Of a stretch of DNA of 64,000 bases, positions 10,184-17,932 are shown one piece after another. The notes below the pieces were generated by a model, which had not been told where the DNA came from, ran no database searches, and saw only the letters and a list, made by a program, of their open reading frames with translations. The position numbers and the translations under genes are program-made. The stretch's first letter is position 1. Each line of letters opens with the position of its first letter. This DNA is from Stappia sp. WLB 29 (lineage in GTDB: Bacteria > Pseudomonadota > Alphaproteobacteria > Rhizobiales > Stappiaceae), in the NCBI RefSeq assembly GCF_023507705.1, contig NZ_JALBGD010000001.1, positions 124,001 to 188,000 of the forward strand. The letters run 5' to 3'.

Positions 10184-10936
10184 TCAAAGCAGCTTGAACA
10201 GACGGCTGCCGCGCACGGTCCAGGGCCACTTCCAGACCATCCACGCGGAGGCGTCCTCGTCCACCGAGAAGAACAGCATCTCGGCGCGGCCGACGAAATT
10301 CTCGAACGGCACGTAGCCGACCGCGGACAGCACGCGGCTGTCGGTCGAATTGTCGCGGTTGTCGCCCATCATGAAATAGTGGCCCGGCGGCACCTTGTAG
10401 ACGCCCGTATTGTCCCAGGTTCCACGGGGCGTCAGGTCCAGCGTGTCATAGGAGACTCCGTTCGGCAGCGTCTCGCGGAAACGCGGCACGCGCCGGACAT
10501 TGCCGAACTGGTCCGTGGTGATGAAGTCGTCGATCTGGGTGCGCTCGACCGCCGTGCCGTTGATGTGCAGCACGCCGTCGATCATCTGGATTTCATCGCC
10601 CGGCAGGCCGATTACGCGTTTGATATAGTCGACGGACGTATCTTTCGGCAGCTTGAAGACAGCGACGTCGCCGCGCTCCGGCTCTGCTGCCCAGATGCGC
10701 CCCTCGATAGGAACAAGGCCGTAGGGGAACGAATACTGCGAATAGCCGTAGCTGTATTTCGATACAAACAGGTAATCGCCGACGAGCAGAGTGTCCATCA
10801 TCGATCCGGAGGGGATGTTGAACGGCTGGAATAGCAGCGTCCGCACCACGAGGGCCAGCAGCAGCGCCTGTACAAGCACCTTCACCGTCTCGTAGAGACC
10901 GCCTTCCTTGCTCTTGTTTTCCTCGGACACGCTCAT
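10184..10936 (-). CDS. lepB: Signal peptidase I
   Basis: Membrane serine protease that removes signal peptides at the periplasmic face, 250 aa. One membrane segment (about 17-37) precedes the catalytic box IPSGSMMDTL with Ser45; the general-base Lys is K106 in YIKRVIGLPGDE; box E is GDNRDNSTDSR. The frame is open to 10987, but ATG 10936 has AAGGA at ideal spacing and gives the normal N-terminus. Upstream lies a 227-bp gap before pdxJ where many alphaproteobacteria carry acpS. Confidence 0.95.
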   Translation of the reverse strand: MSVSEENKSKEGGLYETVKVLVQALLLALVVRTLLFQPFNIPSGSMMDTLLVGDYLFVSKYSYGYSQYSFPYGLVPIEGRIWAAEPERGDVAVFKLPKDTSVDYIKRVIGLPGDEIQMIDGVLHINGTAVERTQIDDFITTDQFGNVRRVPRFRETLPNGVSYDTLDLTPRGTWDNTGVYKVPPGHYFMMGDNRDNSTDSRVLSAVGYVPFENFVGRAEMLFFSVDEDASAWMVWKWPWTVRGSRLFKLL

Positions 10937-11163
10937 TTTTTCCTTCGTGACGGTCACTTTTCGAGGCCGGCCGGACGGTGGCAGCACTCGTGGGACACAA
11001 CCTCGCCCGAGTCGGGCTTCGACTGAAGACCGTCAAGGTTCGGGGGGAGGGGATTCCGCCTTGTCTTCAAGGCTTGTACCGGCTCGTCCGAAATGACGCA
11101 ATGCAAAGGCGTTCGCGTTGCGGGGCAAGGAGCGCGGTGCGAATATGCCGGTTTGCCGCCGGA
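10937..11163. other. pdxJ-lepB gap without acpS
   Basis: 227-bp stretch between pdxJ and lepB, both minus strand. No convincing coding frame on either strand; I checked the minus-strand translation for holo-ACP synthase motifs and saw none. A TTGACG hexamer and a short inverted repeat around CTTGAAGACAAGG are present. It probably carries the lepB promoter. Confidence 0.5.
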
Positions 11164-11913
11164 TCAGTCGCCCCTTGCACGATCCATCAGGCGGCGCATT
11201 TCCCGGATGGCAGCCTCCAGGCCGATGAAGATCGCCTCTCCGACCAGAAAATGGCCGATGTTGAGTTCGGCAAGCTCTGGGATGGCAGCGACGCCTTCCA
11301 CCGTATCGAAGGCGAGACCGTGGCCGGCGTGGACCTCAAGCCCGAGCGAGGCGCCGTAGCGCACAGCTTCGTTGATGCGGGCGAGTTCACGTAGAGAACC
11401 GTCTGTGTCGCCGTCATTGTGCAGATCGCAATAGCGTCCGGTATGCAGTTCGACGACCGGGGCCCCCAGAGCCACGGCCGCGTCGAGTTGCATCCTGTCC
11501 GCTTCGATGAACAGCGACACACGCGTGCCGTTGTCGGCCAGTGCAGCGACAATCGGTTTCAGGTGGTTGTGCTGGCCACGGGCATCCAGCCCGCCTTCCG
11601 TCGTGCGCTCCTCGCGCTTTTCCGGCACGATGCAGGCGGCGTGCGGGCGTGCTTCAAGCGCGATTTTCAGCATCTCCTCGGTCGCTGCCATCTCGAAGTT
11701 GAGCGGCAGGTCGATTTCGCGGCTGAGCCGCGCGATATCGTGGTCGGAGATGTGACGGCGATCTTCGCGTAGATGCGCGGTGATGCCGTCTGCACCCGCC
11801 TGGGCCGCAAGATGTGCAGCGCGAACAGGGTCGGGGAAGCGGCCGCCGCGGGCGTTGCGGATCGTTGCGACGTGATCGATATTGACGCCGAGACGCAGGC
11901 GCTTGGTGGTCAT
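11164..11913 (-). CDS. pdxJ: Pyridoxine 5'-phosphate synthase
   Basis: 249-aa TIM-barrel enzyme that joins 1-deoxyxylulose 5-phosphate and 3-amino-2-oxopropyl phosphate, the last ring-forming step of DXP-dependent vitamin B6 synthesis. Signature elements: [17 protein letters not shown] at the N-terminus, [34 protein letters not shown], and the phosphate site near [20 protein letters not shown] precedes the ATG. It heads the minus-strand run toward lepB. Confidence 0.96.
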   Translation of the reverse strand: MTTKRLRLGVNIDHVATIRNARGGRFPDPVRAAHLAAQAGADGITAHLREDRRHISDHDIARLSREIDLPLNFEMAATEEMLKIALEARPHAACIVPEKREERTTEGGLDARGQHNHLKPIVAALADNGTRVSLFIEADRMQLDAAVALGAPVVELHTGRYCDLHNDGDTDGSLRELARINEAVRYGASLGLEVHAGHGLAFDTVEGVAAIPELAELNIGHFLVGEAIFIGLEAAIREMRRLMDRARGD

Positions 11914-12033
11914 GAGAAGCTCCCGGGAAGGTCGGCTCGCGAAGCCGGAGGAGGGCGTTGGAGCGTCACTATGTGACTTCGCCGCCCTGCCTTCAACGGT
12001 AAACCGCTGCGCGTCAGCAGCCAGGTTGCGGCC

Positions 12034-12627
12034 TCATGCGTCGACGTCGTGAGCCGCTCCCTTCACGGCTCCGGGAAGCTTGCGGGAGGAGAGTTTCAGG
12101 CGCCGCGTGCGCTGATAGGCGCGCACGCTGTAAAACACCAGAAAATAGAAAAAGGTCGCCGTGATCAGGCCAAGCGGCACGGCTCCCACAAGCATCGGCT
12201 TGATCAGTGGCAGGAGCGTGTCGAGCGATTTTTCCAGGAAGCCGCCATCAAGATGCTTGTCGAGGGCGCGATGGTCCAGTTCCTTCGCCTCGCCATAGAT
12301 GATCATCGACCCGACCTTGTAGGTCGAGGCCCAGATGAACGGGAAGGTCAGCGGATTGCCGACGACGGTGCCAAGTGCGGCGGCCACCATGTTGCCGCCG
12401 ACGATGAAGGCGATGACGAAACTAAGCAGGAAGTGCAGGCCGATGAACGGCGTGATCGAAGCGAAGGCGCCGGCAGCAAATCCCATGGCAATGGCGTGGG
12501 GGCTCGCGGTCAGCCGCAACACCCGCTTGGAGAAATAGCGGGCGGAGCGCGCGAAGCTGTGGCGCGGCCAGACGGCAACGCGCAGACGCTCGAGATGGGT
12601 CGGCTTGTCGCGACGTTTGAAAAGCAT
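12034..12627 (-). CDS. DUF2062 membrane protein
   Basis: 197-aa protein with a basic N-terminus and two or three hydrophobic segments (AIAMGFAAGAFASITPF, HFLLSFVIAFIVGGN, and VGAVPLGLITATFFYFLVFY). The GNPLTFPFIW motif is the hallmark of DUF2062. Function unknown; homologues commonly sit between rsh and pdxJ in this order. It begins 49 bp after the rsh stop, so it probably shares that transcript. Confidence 0.85.
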   Translation of the reverse strand: MLFKRRDKPTHLERLRVAVWPRHSFARSARYFSKRVLRLTASPHAIAMGFAAGAFASITPFIGLHFLLSFVIAFIVGGNMVAAALGTVVGNPLTFPFIWASTYKVGSMIIYGEAKELDHRALDKHLDGGFLEKSLDTLLPLIKPMLVGAVPLGLITATFFYFLVFYSVRAYQRTRRLKLSSRKLPGAVKGAAHDVDA

Positions 12628-12676
12628 GTCTGGTCTTCAAATCCTTCGTTGCGCCTGCCGGCAAGGGCGGATCAGG

Positions 12677-14890
12677 TCAACCGATCTCGCGCGTCACGCC
12701 GGACACATTCGCCTGCGTCCTGAGCTGATTCATGATGCGGTTCAGATGCTTCAAATCCCATACCTCAAGATCGATAAGGATTTCGTGAAAATCTGCCGCC
12801 CGCCTCAGCATTTTCAGATTGTCGATATTGCCACCCAGTTCCGCGATGGTCGCGGCAATGGTCGCGAGTGACCCAGGCTCGTTCAACGCCGAGACGTTGA
12901 TCCGGGCCGGGAAGCGCTCACGCCTGTCTCCAGCCATGTCCCAGCGAACATCCAGCCAGCGGTCGGTCTCGTCCTCGAAAGCCTGCAGCGCAGGCGACTG
13001 TATCGGATATATGGTGACGCCGACGCCCGGTGTAAGGATGCCGACAATGCGATCGCCGGGCACCGCGCCGCCATCGGGCGCGAAGGAAACGGGAAGATCT
13101 CCCGACAGGCCGCGAATGGGAAGCGGAATGGCCCCGTTGCGCGGTTCTTCTCCGTCCGGAATCCGGAACTTCATTCCGCTGCCGGATTCCAGGTCGAACC
13201 AGCCTGGCTCCCCCGCCTGAAGCTGGTTGGGCAGGCGGTCGTCCTGATAGTCCGGATGCAGCGTCGACACGATCTCATGGGCGCGGATTTCGCCGCGGCC
13301 TACCGCCGCAAGCAGGTCCGCAAGGCTGCCGTAGCCGAGCGAAGGCAATGCCCCCTCGAGCCGTTCCTCGCCGAAGGCGTGTCCGGCCCGGCGGAAGGCC
13401 CGCTCCAGGATATGCTGGCCGAGCGAGCCGTATTGCTGGCGAGCGTTCTCGCGTGTGGCGCGGCGGATGGCCGCGCGCGCCTTGCCGGTGACGGCGATCG
13501 TCTCCCAGGCCGGCGGCGGCGTCTGCGCCTGGCTGCGGATGATGTCGACTTCATCGCCGTTTCGCAGCTCGGTGACCAGCGGCATGATCTGGCCGTTGAC
13601 CTTAGCCCCGACGCAGGTGTTGCCGATATCCGTGTGAACGGCATAGGCGAAATCGATGGGCGTCGCACCGCGCGGCAGCGCGATCAACCGGCCCTTGGGC
13701 GTGAAGCAGAACACCTGGTCGTGGAAGAGCTCCAGCTTGGTGTTCTCGAGAAATTCTTCCGGCGTGTCGCCCTGCGACAGAAGCTCGATGGTACGGCGCA
13801 GCCACTCGTAGGCGCGGCTTTCGTCATTGAGCTTGTTGATGTTTCTGCCGCCGAGCTCGCCATCCTTGTAAAGCGCGTGTGCCGCAATGCCGTACTCGGC
13901 GACTCGGTCCATCGCCGTTGTTCGGATCTGCAGTTCCACGCGCTGGCGGCTCGGGCCGACGACCGTCGTATGGATCGAGCGATAGTCGTTCTGCTTGGGC
14001 GTGGACAGGTAGTCCTTGAACCGTCCCGGAACGGCCGGCCACGTCGTGTGCACAACACCGAGGACCCGGTAGCAGGCCTCGACGGTGCCGACCACGACGC
14101 GGAAGCCATAAATGTCGGAGAGCTGCTCGAAGGCGATCGACTTCGACTGCATCTTGCGGAAGATCGAGTAGGGGCGCTTCTCGCGTCCCTTGACAAGGGC
14201 CGCGATCCCGCGCTCTTCCAGCCGCGACATCAGGTCGTGCTCGATGTCCGTGATCAGGCTCTTGTTCTTCTCGCGCAGGGCCGTCAGCCGGTCGGTGATC
14301 GTCGAGAACGCATCCGGATTGAGGGTCCTGAATGCGATGTCCTCCAGTTCCTCGCGCATGTCGTGCATGCCCATACGCCCGGCAAGCGGGGCATAGATCT
14401 CCATCGTCTCTTCGGCGATCCGACCCCGCTTGTGCTCCGGCATATGATGGAGCGTGCGCATGTTGTGGAGACGGTCGGCCAGCTTGACGAGCAGCACACG
14501 CACGTCGTCGGCGATGGCGAGGAGCAGCTTGCGGAAGTTTTCCGCCTGCTTGGCCTTCTTGGAGGCGAGATCGAGGCGCTTGATCTTGGTCAGGCCGTCG
14601 ACGAGCTTGCCGATCTCGGGCCCGAACATGCGGTCGATCTCGTCGCGGGTCGCCGTCGTGTCCTCGATCGTGTCGTGGAGCAGGGCAACGGCGACGGTCG
14701 CGTCATCGAGCCGCAGATCGGTCAGGATCGCGGCCACCTCCAGGGGATGGGAAAAATAGGGATCACCCGAAGCGCGCTTCTGGCTGCCATGCTTCTGCAT
14801 GGCATAGACATAAGCCTTGTTGAGCAGCGCCTCGTCGGCGTTCGGATTGTACCGCTGGACCTTTTCGACCAGCTCGTATTGCCGCATCAT
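12677..14890 (-). CDS. rsh: Bifunctional (p)ppGpp synthetase/hydrolase
   Basis: 737-aa long RSH protein controlling the stringent response. The N-terminal hydrolase has the HD motif in LHDTIEDT (H72, D73) and H48 in FSHPLEVA. The synthetase includes FYGFRVVV-like IYGFRVVVGT and VELQIRTTAMDRVAEYGIAAH. A TGS domain (VFCFTPKGRLIALPRGATPI) and a C-terminal ACT domain (ARINVSALNEPGSLATIAAT) follow. Both active sites look intact, so it should make and degrade (p)ppGpp, as is usual for the single RSH of this group. rpoZ lies just upstream on the same strand. Confidence 0.96.
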   Translation of the reverse strand: MMRQYELVEKVQRYNPNADEALLNKAYVYAMQKHGSQKRASGDPYFSHPLEVAAILTDLRLDDATVAVALLHDTIEDTTATRDEIDRMFGPEIGKLVDGLTKIKRLDLASKKAKQAENFRKLLLAIADDVRVLLVKLADRLHNMRTLHHMPEHKRGRIAEETMEIYAPLAGRMGMHDMREELEDIAFRTLNPDAFSTITDRLTALREKNKSLITDIEHDLMSRLEERGIAALVKGREKRPYSIFRKMQSKSIAFEQLSDIYGFRVVVGTVEACYRVLGVVHTTWPAVPGRFKDYLSTPKQNDYRSIHTTVVGPSRQRVELQIRTTAMDRVAEYGIAAHALYKDGELGGRNINKLNDESRAYEWLRRTIELLSQGDTPEEFLENTKLELFHDQVFCFTPKGRLIALPRGATPIDFAYAVHTDIGNTCVGAKVNGQIMPLVTELRNGDEVDIIRSQAQTPPPAWETIAVTGKARAAIRRATRENARQQYGSLGQHILERAFRRAGHAFGEERLEGALPSLGYGSLADLLAAVGRGEIRAHEIVSTLHPDYQDDRLPNQLQAGEPGWFDLESGSGMKFRIPDGEEPRNGAIPLPIRGLSGDLPVSFAPDGGAVPGDRIVGILTPGVGVTIYPIQSPALQAFEDETDRWLDVRWDMAGDRRERFPARINVSALNEPGSLATIAATIAELGGNIDNLKMLRRAADFHEILIDLEVWDLKHLNRIMNQLRTQANVSGVTREIG

Positions 14891-15005
14891 TGCGGAAACG
14901 CCTCACACATCGGCGCGGCCGGCCGGCACCGCTCCCCCAGGGGGACGCCGCGACAGACGACCGCACGACGTCGTGCGGCGACCGGATGCCGCCGGACGTC
15001 TCCGT

Positions 15006-15413
15006 TCAGATATCGTCTTTGCGCTCCGGCGGAACAAGGCCTTCGAGACCGCGCAGCAGATCTTCCTCGGACATGCGATCGAACTCGACCGAGCTATCGT
15101 CGACTGCGTTGACTTCGGTGCCGCCCTGATTCTGGGAGGACGTGTTCGGAACCATCGGCACAGCATCGGCCTCCGGCTCGTCCACCTCCACATATTTCTG
15201 CAGCGAGTGGATCAGATCTTCCTTCAGATCCTCGGGGCTGACGGTCTGTTCGGCGACCTCGCGCAGCGCCACGACGGGATTCTTGTCGTTGTCGCGATCG
15301 ATGGTCAGCGGCGAACCGTTCGAGATCATCCGCGCCCGATGGCTCGCAAGCAGCACCAGTTCGAAGCGGTTCTCGACCTTGTCGATGCAGTCTTCGACTG
15401 TCACGCGCGCCAT
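15006..15413 (-). CDS. rpoZ: RNA polymerase omega subunit
   Basis: 135 aa; the core [20 protein letters not shown] and ASHRARMIS plus [14 protein letters not shown] is diagnostic. Omega assists folding of beta-prime and, in other proteobacteria, forms part of a (p)ppGpp site, fitting its place directly upstream of rsh. The extended acidic C-terminal tail after residue 75 is common in alphaproteobacteria. Upstream is a long structured divergent gap. Confidence 0.95.
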   Translation of the reverse strand: MARVTVEDCIDKVENRFELVLLASHRARMISNGSPLTIDRDNDKNPVVALREVAEQTVSPEDLKEDLIHSLQKYVEVDEPEADAVPMVPNTSSQNQGGTEVNAVDDSSVEFDRMSEEDLLRGLEGLVPPERKDDI

Positions 15414-15550
15414 GGGTATGCTCCATCTAAACTGTTATCAGCAAGCGGCGATATGTACTGTGTTGCACCGCAAGACGCAAGCCTTGCGCGATGTCGCGCT
15501 ACAGTTTTGTTTTTTAATCACGTTTCTAATTTCGCCATGATTTTCTGTAG

Positions 15551-15801
15551 ACTCCTTCGGGAAAGCTGCCGAAGCTCAGTTGCCGTTGCGTGGTAAAATG
15601 GTGTAGGTGGAACTACTCAAAGGCGGTCGAGTATACCGCCCAAAGCAAAAACAGGGGGATGCTTGCAGGATTGCATCCCTCGGGCACGGAAACCGGATGG
15701 AAATCCGGCTTGCAGGTCGATCCGAAAACGGTGTGGAGTGTAGCCTTTTCTCCTGACGCGGTGGGCGAACCCGCGTCGAAAGGCAACTCTGGATATTTTT
15801 T
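15551..15801 (+). ncRNA. Candidate structured RNA/leader with tandem stem-loops
   Basis: The 452-bp divergent gap 15414-15865 has no credible gene but holds successive stem-loops on the plus strand: CTTCGG 15555-15560 with CCGAAG 15569-15574; GGCGGT 15622-15627 with ACCGCC 15635-15640; GGGATGC 15656-15662 with GCATCCC 15673-15679; CCGGAT 15693-15698 with ATCCGG 15703-15708 around a GGAA tetraloop. A long final hairpin spans 15736-15789 (GAGT/ACTC, GCCTTTTC/GAAAGGC, GACGCGG/CCGCGTC) and is followed by a T-run at 15796-15801, as in an intrinsic terminator. CTTGCAGG occurs twice (15662, 15709). The NYN gene starts 65 bp later, so this is either an independent small RNA of about 200 nt or a terminating leader. 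I could not match it to tmRNA, SRP RNA, RNase P RNA or a known riboswitch. Confidence 0.5.
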
Positions 15802-15865
15802 CCGGGAGCGTTTTCTTTCCGGGCCCGTAGATCGTCCTGCATTGCAACGAAAGGTATTCTACGAA

Positions 15866-16459
15866 ATGTTCGACCCGCGAGAGAAGGTGGCGTTGTTTAT
15901 CGATGGCGCGAATTTGTACTCCACCGCGCGTAGCATCGGATTTGATATCGATTACAAGATGCTTCTCCAGGAATTCCAGAAGACCGGATATCTCCTGAGG
16001 GCGTATTATTATACGGCATTGATTGAGGACCAGGAGTATTCGTCGATTCGTCCCTTGATCGATTGGCTAGATTACAATGGTTACAAGGTTGTGACCAAGC
16101 CTGTGAAGGAGTTTGTCGACTCGGCCGGGCGCCGCAAGATCAAAGGCAACATGGACATCGAGCTGGCTGTCGATGCCATGGAGATCGTCGAGCATGTCGA
16201 TCATATCGTGCTGTTCTCCGGTGACGGCGACTTCCGGCCTCTGGTCGAGGCGCTGCAGCGCAAGGGGCGCAAGGTAAGTGTCGTGTCCACCCTGCAGACC
16301 CAGCCGCCGATGATTGCCGACGATCTGCGGCGTCAGGCGGATCACTTCATCGATCTGGCAACGCTCACCAAGAAGGTCGGCCGCGATCCGGCGGAGCGCA
16401 CCCCGCGTCCGGCTCCGCGTCGCAACGACGTGGAAGAAGACGAAGACGACGATTATTGA
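15866..16459 (+). CDS. NYN domain protein (LabA/DUF88 family)
   Basis: 197-aa PIN-like NYN domain, a fold of metal-dependent ribonucleases. Acidic residues expected at the active site are visible: D13 in LFIDGANLY, D97 in GNMDIELAVD, and D120/D122 in FSGDGDFRPL. A strongly acidic tail (VEEDEDDD) ends the protein. The frame stays open up to 15590, but those residues fall in the structured region and look non-coding; MFDPREKVALFIDG is the natural start. A uracil-DNA glycosylase starts 7 bp after its stop, implying one transcript. Substrate RNA is unknown. Confidence 0.85.
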   Translation: MFDPREKVALFIDGANLYSTARSIGFDIDYKMLLQEFQKTGYLLRAYYYTALIEDQEYSSIRPLIDWLDYNGYKVVTKPVKEFVDSAGRRKIKGNMDIELAVDAMEIVEHVDHIVLFSGDGDFRPLVEALQRKGRKVSVVSTLQTQPPMIADDLRRQADHFIDLATLTKKVGRDPAERTPRPAPRRNDVEEDEDDDY

Positions 16460-16466
16460 GAGGCCG

Positions 16467-17123
16467 GTGAGCGTGCTTCATCTGCCCAACCCGGCAAGGG
16501 ATTGTCCCTTCTGTCCGCGGCTCGTGGCGTTTCGCGAGACGCACAGGGCGGCGCAACCGGACTGGTACAACGCGCCTGTGAGAACTTTCTCGGCGCCTGA
16601 TCCGCATCTGCTGATCGTCGGTCTGGCACCGGGGCTGAGAGGGGCGAACCGCACCGGGCGCCCCTTCACCGGCGATTACGCCGGAGACCTGCTTTACGAG
16701 ACGCTTGTCGATTTCGGCTTCGCGCGAGGGCGGTACGAGGCTCATCCGGATGACAGTCTCGAACTCGTTGATGCTGCCATCACCAATGCCGTGCGCTGCG
16801 TGCCGCCGGAGAACAAGCCGACAGGTCCCGAAATTCGGACCTGCCTGCCATTTCTGACGCAGACGATCGACGCGCTGCCGTCGCTGGTCGCGTTGGTGGC
16901 GCTCGGTCGCATCGCTCATGATGCAACGCTGTCGGCCTTGGGCATTCGGCGCGCGGCCCATGCCTTCGGGCACAACGTGCGGCACGAGCTGCGCCCAGGC
17001 CTTACGCTTTTCGACAGCTATCACTGCTCCCGCTACAACACGAATACGGGGAGGTTGACGCGAGAAATGTTCCGCGACGTCTTCACCGCCGTGCGCGCGC
17101 AGGTGGATGCCTGCGCATCCTGA
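16467..17123 (+). CDS. Uracil-DNA glycosylase, family 5 (UdgB type)
   Basis: 218-aa iron-sulfur uracil-DNA glycosylase. Cys residues in DCPFCPRL and in the later AVRCVPP and RTCLPF segments would hold the [4Fe-4S] cluster. Motif 1 GLAPGLRGANRTGRPFTGD and motif 2 DSYHCSRYNTNTGRLT match family 5 (GLAP...; SYH...N..TGRLT), active on uracil and deaminated bases. I start at GTG 16467, giving SVLHLPNPARDCPFC; the upstream open frame overlaps the NYN gene and is not protein-like. The short spacing to the NYN gene suggests translational coupling. Confidence 0.88.
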   Translation: MSVLHLPNPARDCPFCPRLVAFRETHRAAQPDWYNAPVRTFSAPDPHLLIVGLAPGLRGANRTGRPFTGDYAGDLLYETLVDFGFARGRYEAHPDDSLELVDAAITNAVRCVPPENKPTGPEIRTCLPFLTQTIDALPSLVALVALGRIAHDATLSALGIRRAAHAFGHNVRHELRPGLTLFDSYHCSRYNTNTGRLTREMFRDVFTAVRAQVDACAS

Positions 17124-17133
17124 CGGGTGCCGA

Positions 17134-17907
17134 TCAGTCCGCCGGGTCGGCTTCGGGAGAGGAGGGCGCGGGGAACCACCCTCGCGGCCCCAGATGGTCC
17201 TGCGGCTGGTAACGGGCCTTGTAGTCCATCTTGGGCGAGCCCTTCACCCAATAGCCGAGATACACGTAGGGAAGACCCAGCGCGCGCGCACGCTCGATAT
17301 GATCGAGAATGAGGTGGGTGCCGAGGCTGCGGCTTTGTGCTTCGGGGTCGAAGAAGGAATAGACCATCGACAGGCCATCGCTCAGCCGGTCGGTGAGGGC
17401 GACGGCGAGCAGCGGCCCGGTGCCCCTGCCGTTGAGAAACGTATCCGGCCCGCGCCGGCGATACTCCACCAGCATCGTCTCGACATGCGTATCCTCGATC
17501 ATCATCGCGTAATCGAGAACGGTCATGTCCGACATGCCGCCATTGGCATGCCTTGCATCCAGATAGCGGCGGAAGAGGTCGTATTGCTGCGACGAGGGGG
17601 CGGGCTCGCTGGTCGAGCCGACGAGGTCGGCGTTGCGCTTCCACAGACGGCGGAACGAGCGGGTCCAGCGGAAGTCGTCGACCCGGACCCGGATCGAGAT
17701 GCAGGCGCGGCAGTTCTCGCAGGCAGGACGGTAGGCAATGTTCTGGCTGCGCCGGAACCCGCCCTGCGTCAACACGTCGTTCAGCACCTGCGCCCGTGAT
17801 CCCACGAGATGCGTGAAGACCTTCCTCTCCTGCTTGCCGGGCAGGTAGGGACAGGGCGAGGGCGCCGTCAGGTAGAATTGCGGTGTGTCGGTCGGATGTC
17901 GCGTCAA
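17134..17907 (-). CDS. bpt: Aspartate/glutamate leucyltransferase
   Basis: 257-aa transferase that adds Leu from Leu-tRNA to N-terminal Asp or Glu, feeding the ClpS/ClpAP N-degron pathway. The N-terminal Cys-rich motif [16 protein letters not shown] and the GNAT-like C-terminal core ([29 protein letters not shown]) match Bpt/[16 protein letters not shown] is the family's C-terminal signature. Bpt is used in place of Aat in many alphaproteobacteria. Confidence 0.93.
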   Translation of the reverse strand: MTRHPTDTPQFYLTAPSPCPYLPGKQERKVFTHLVGSRAQVLNDVLTQGGFRRSQNIAYRPACENCRACISIRVRVDDFRWTRSFRRLWKRNADLVGSTSEPAPSSQQYDLFRRYLDARHANGGMSDMTVLDYAMMIEDTHVETMLVEYRRRGPDTFLNGRGTGPLLAVALTDRLSDGLSMVYSFFDPEAQSRSLGTHLILDHIERARALGLPYVYLGYWVKGSPKMDYKARYQPQDHLGPRGWFPAPSSPEADPAD

Positions 17908-17932
17908 GTGCGTCCTTCCCGCTCAGCGCGTC

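Noticed and set aside
13256-15112. 618-aa open frame on the plus strand
   Set aside because: Antisense to rsh; composition typical of a shadow frame.
15551-15801. tmRNA, 6S, SRP or RNase P RNA
   Set aside because: I compared with conserved core motifs I know for these RNAs and did not find them. A 6S-type RNA cannot be fully excluded without a covariance search.
15590-15865. 92-residue N-terminal extension of the NYN protein
   Set aside because: The bases form stem-loops and the residues have no family similarity; MFDPREKVALFIDG is the natural start.
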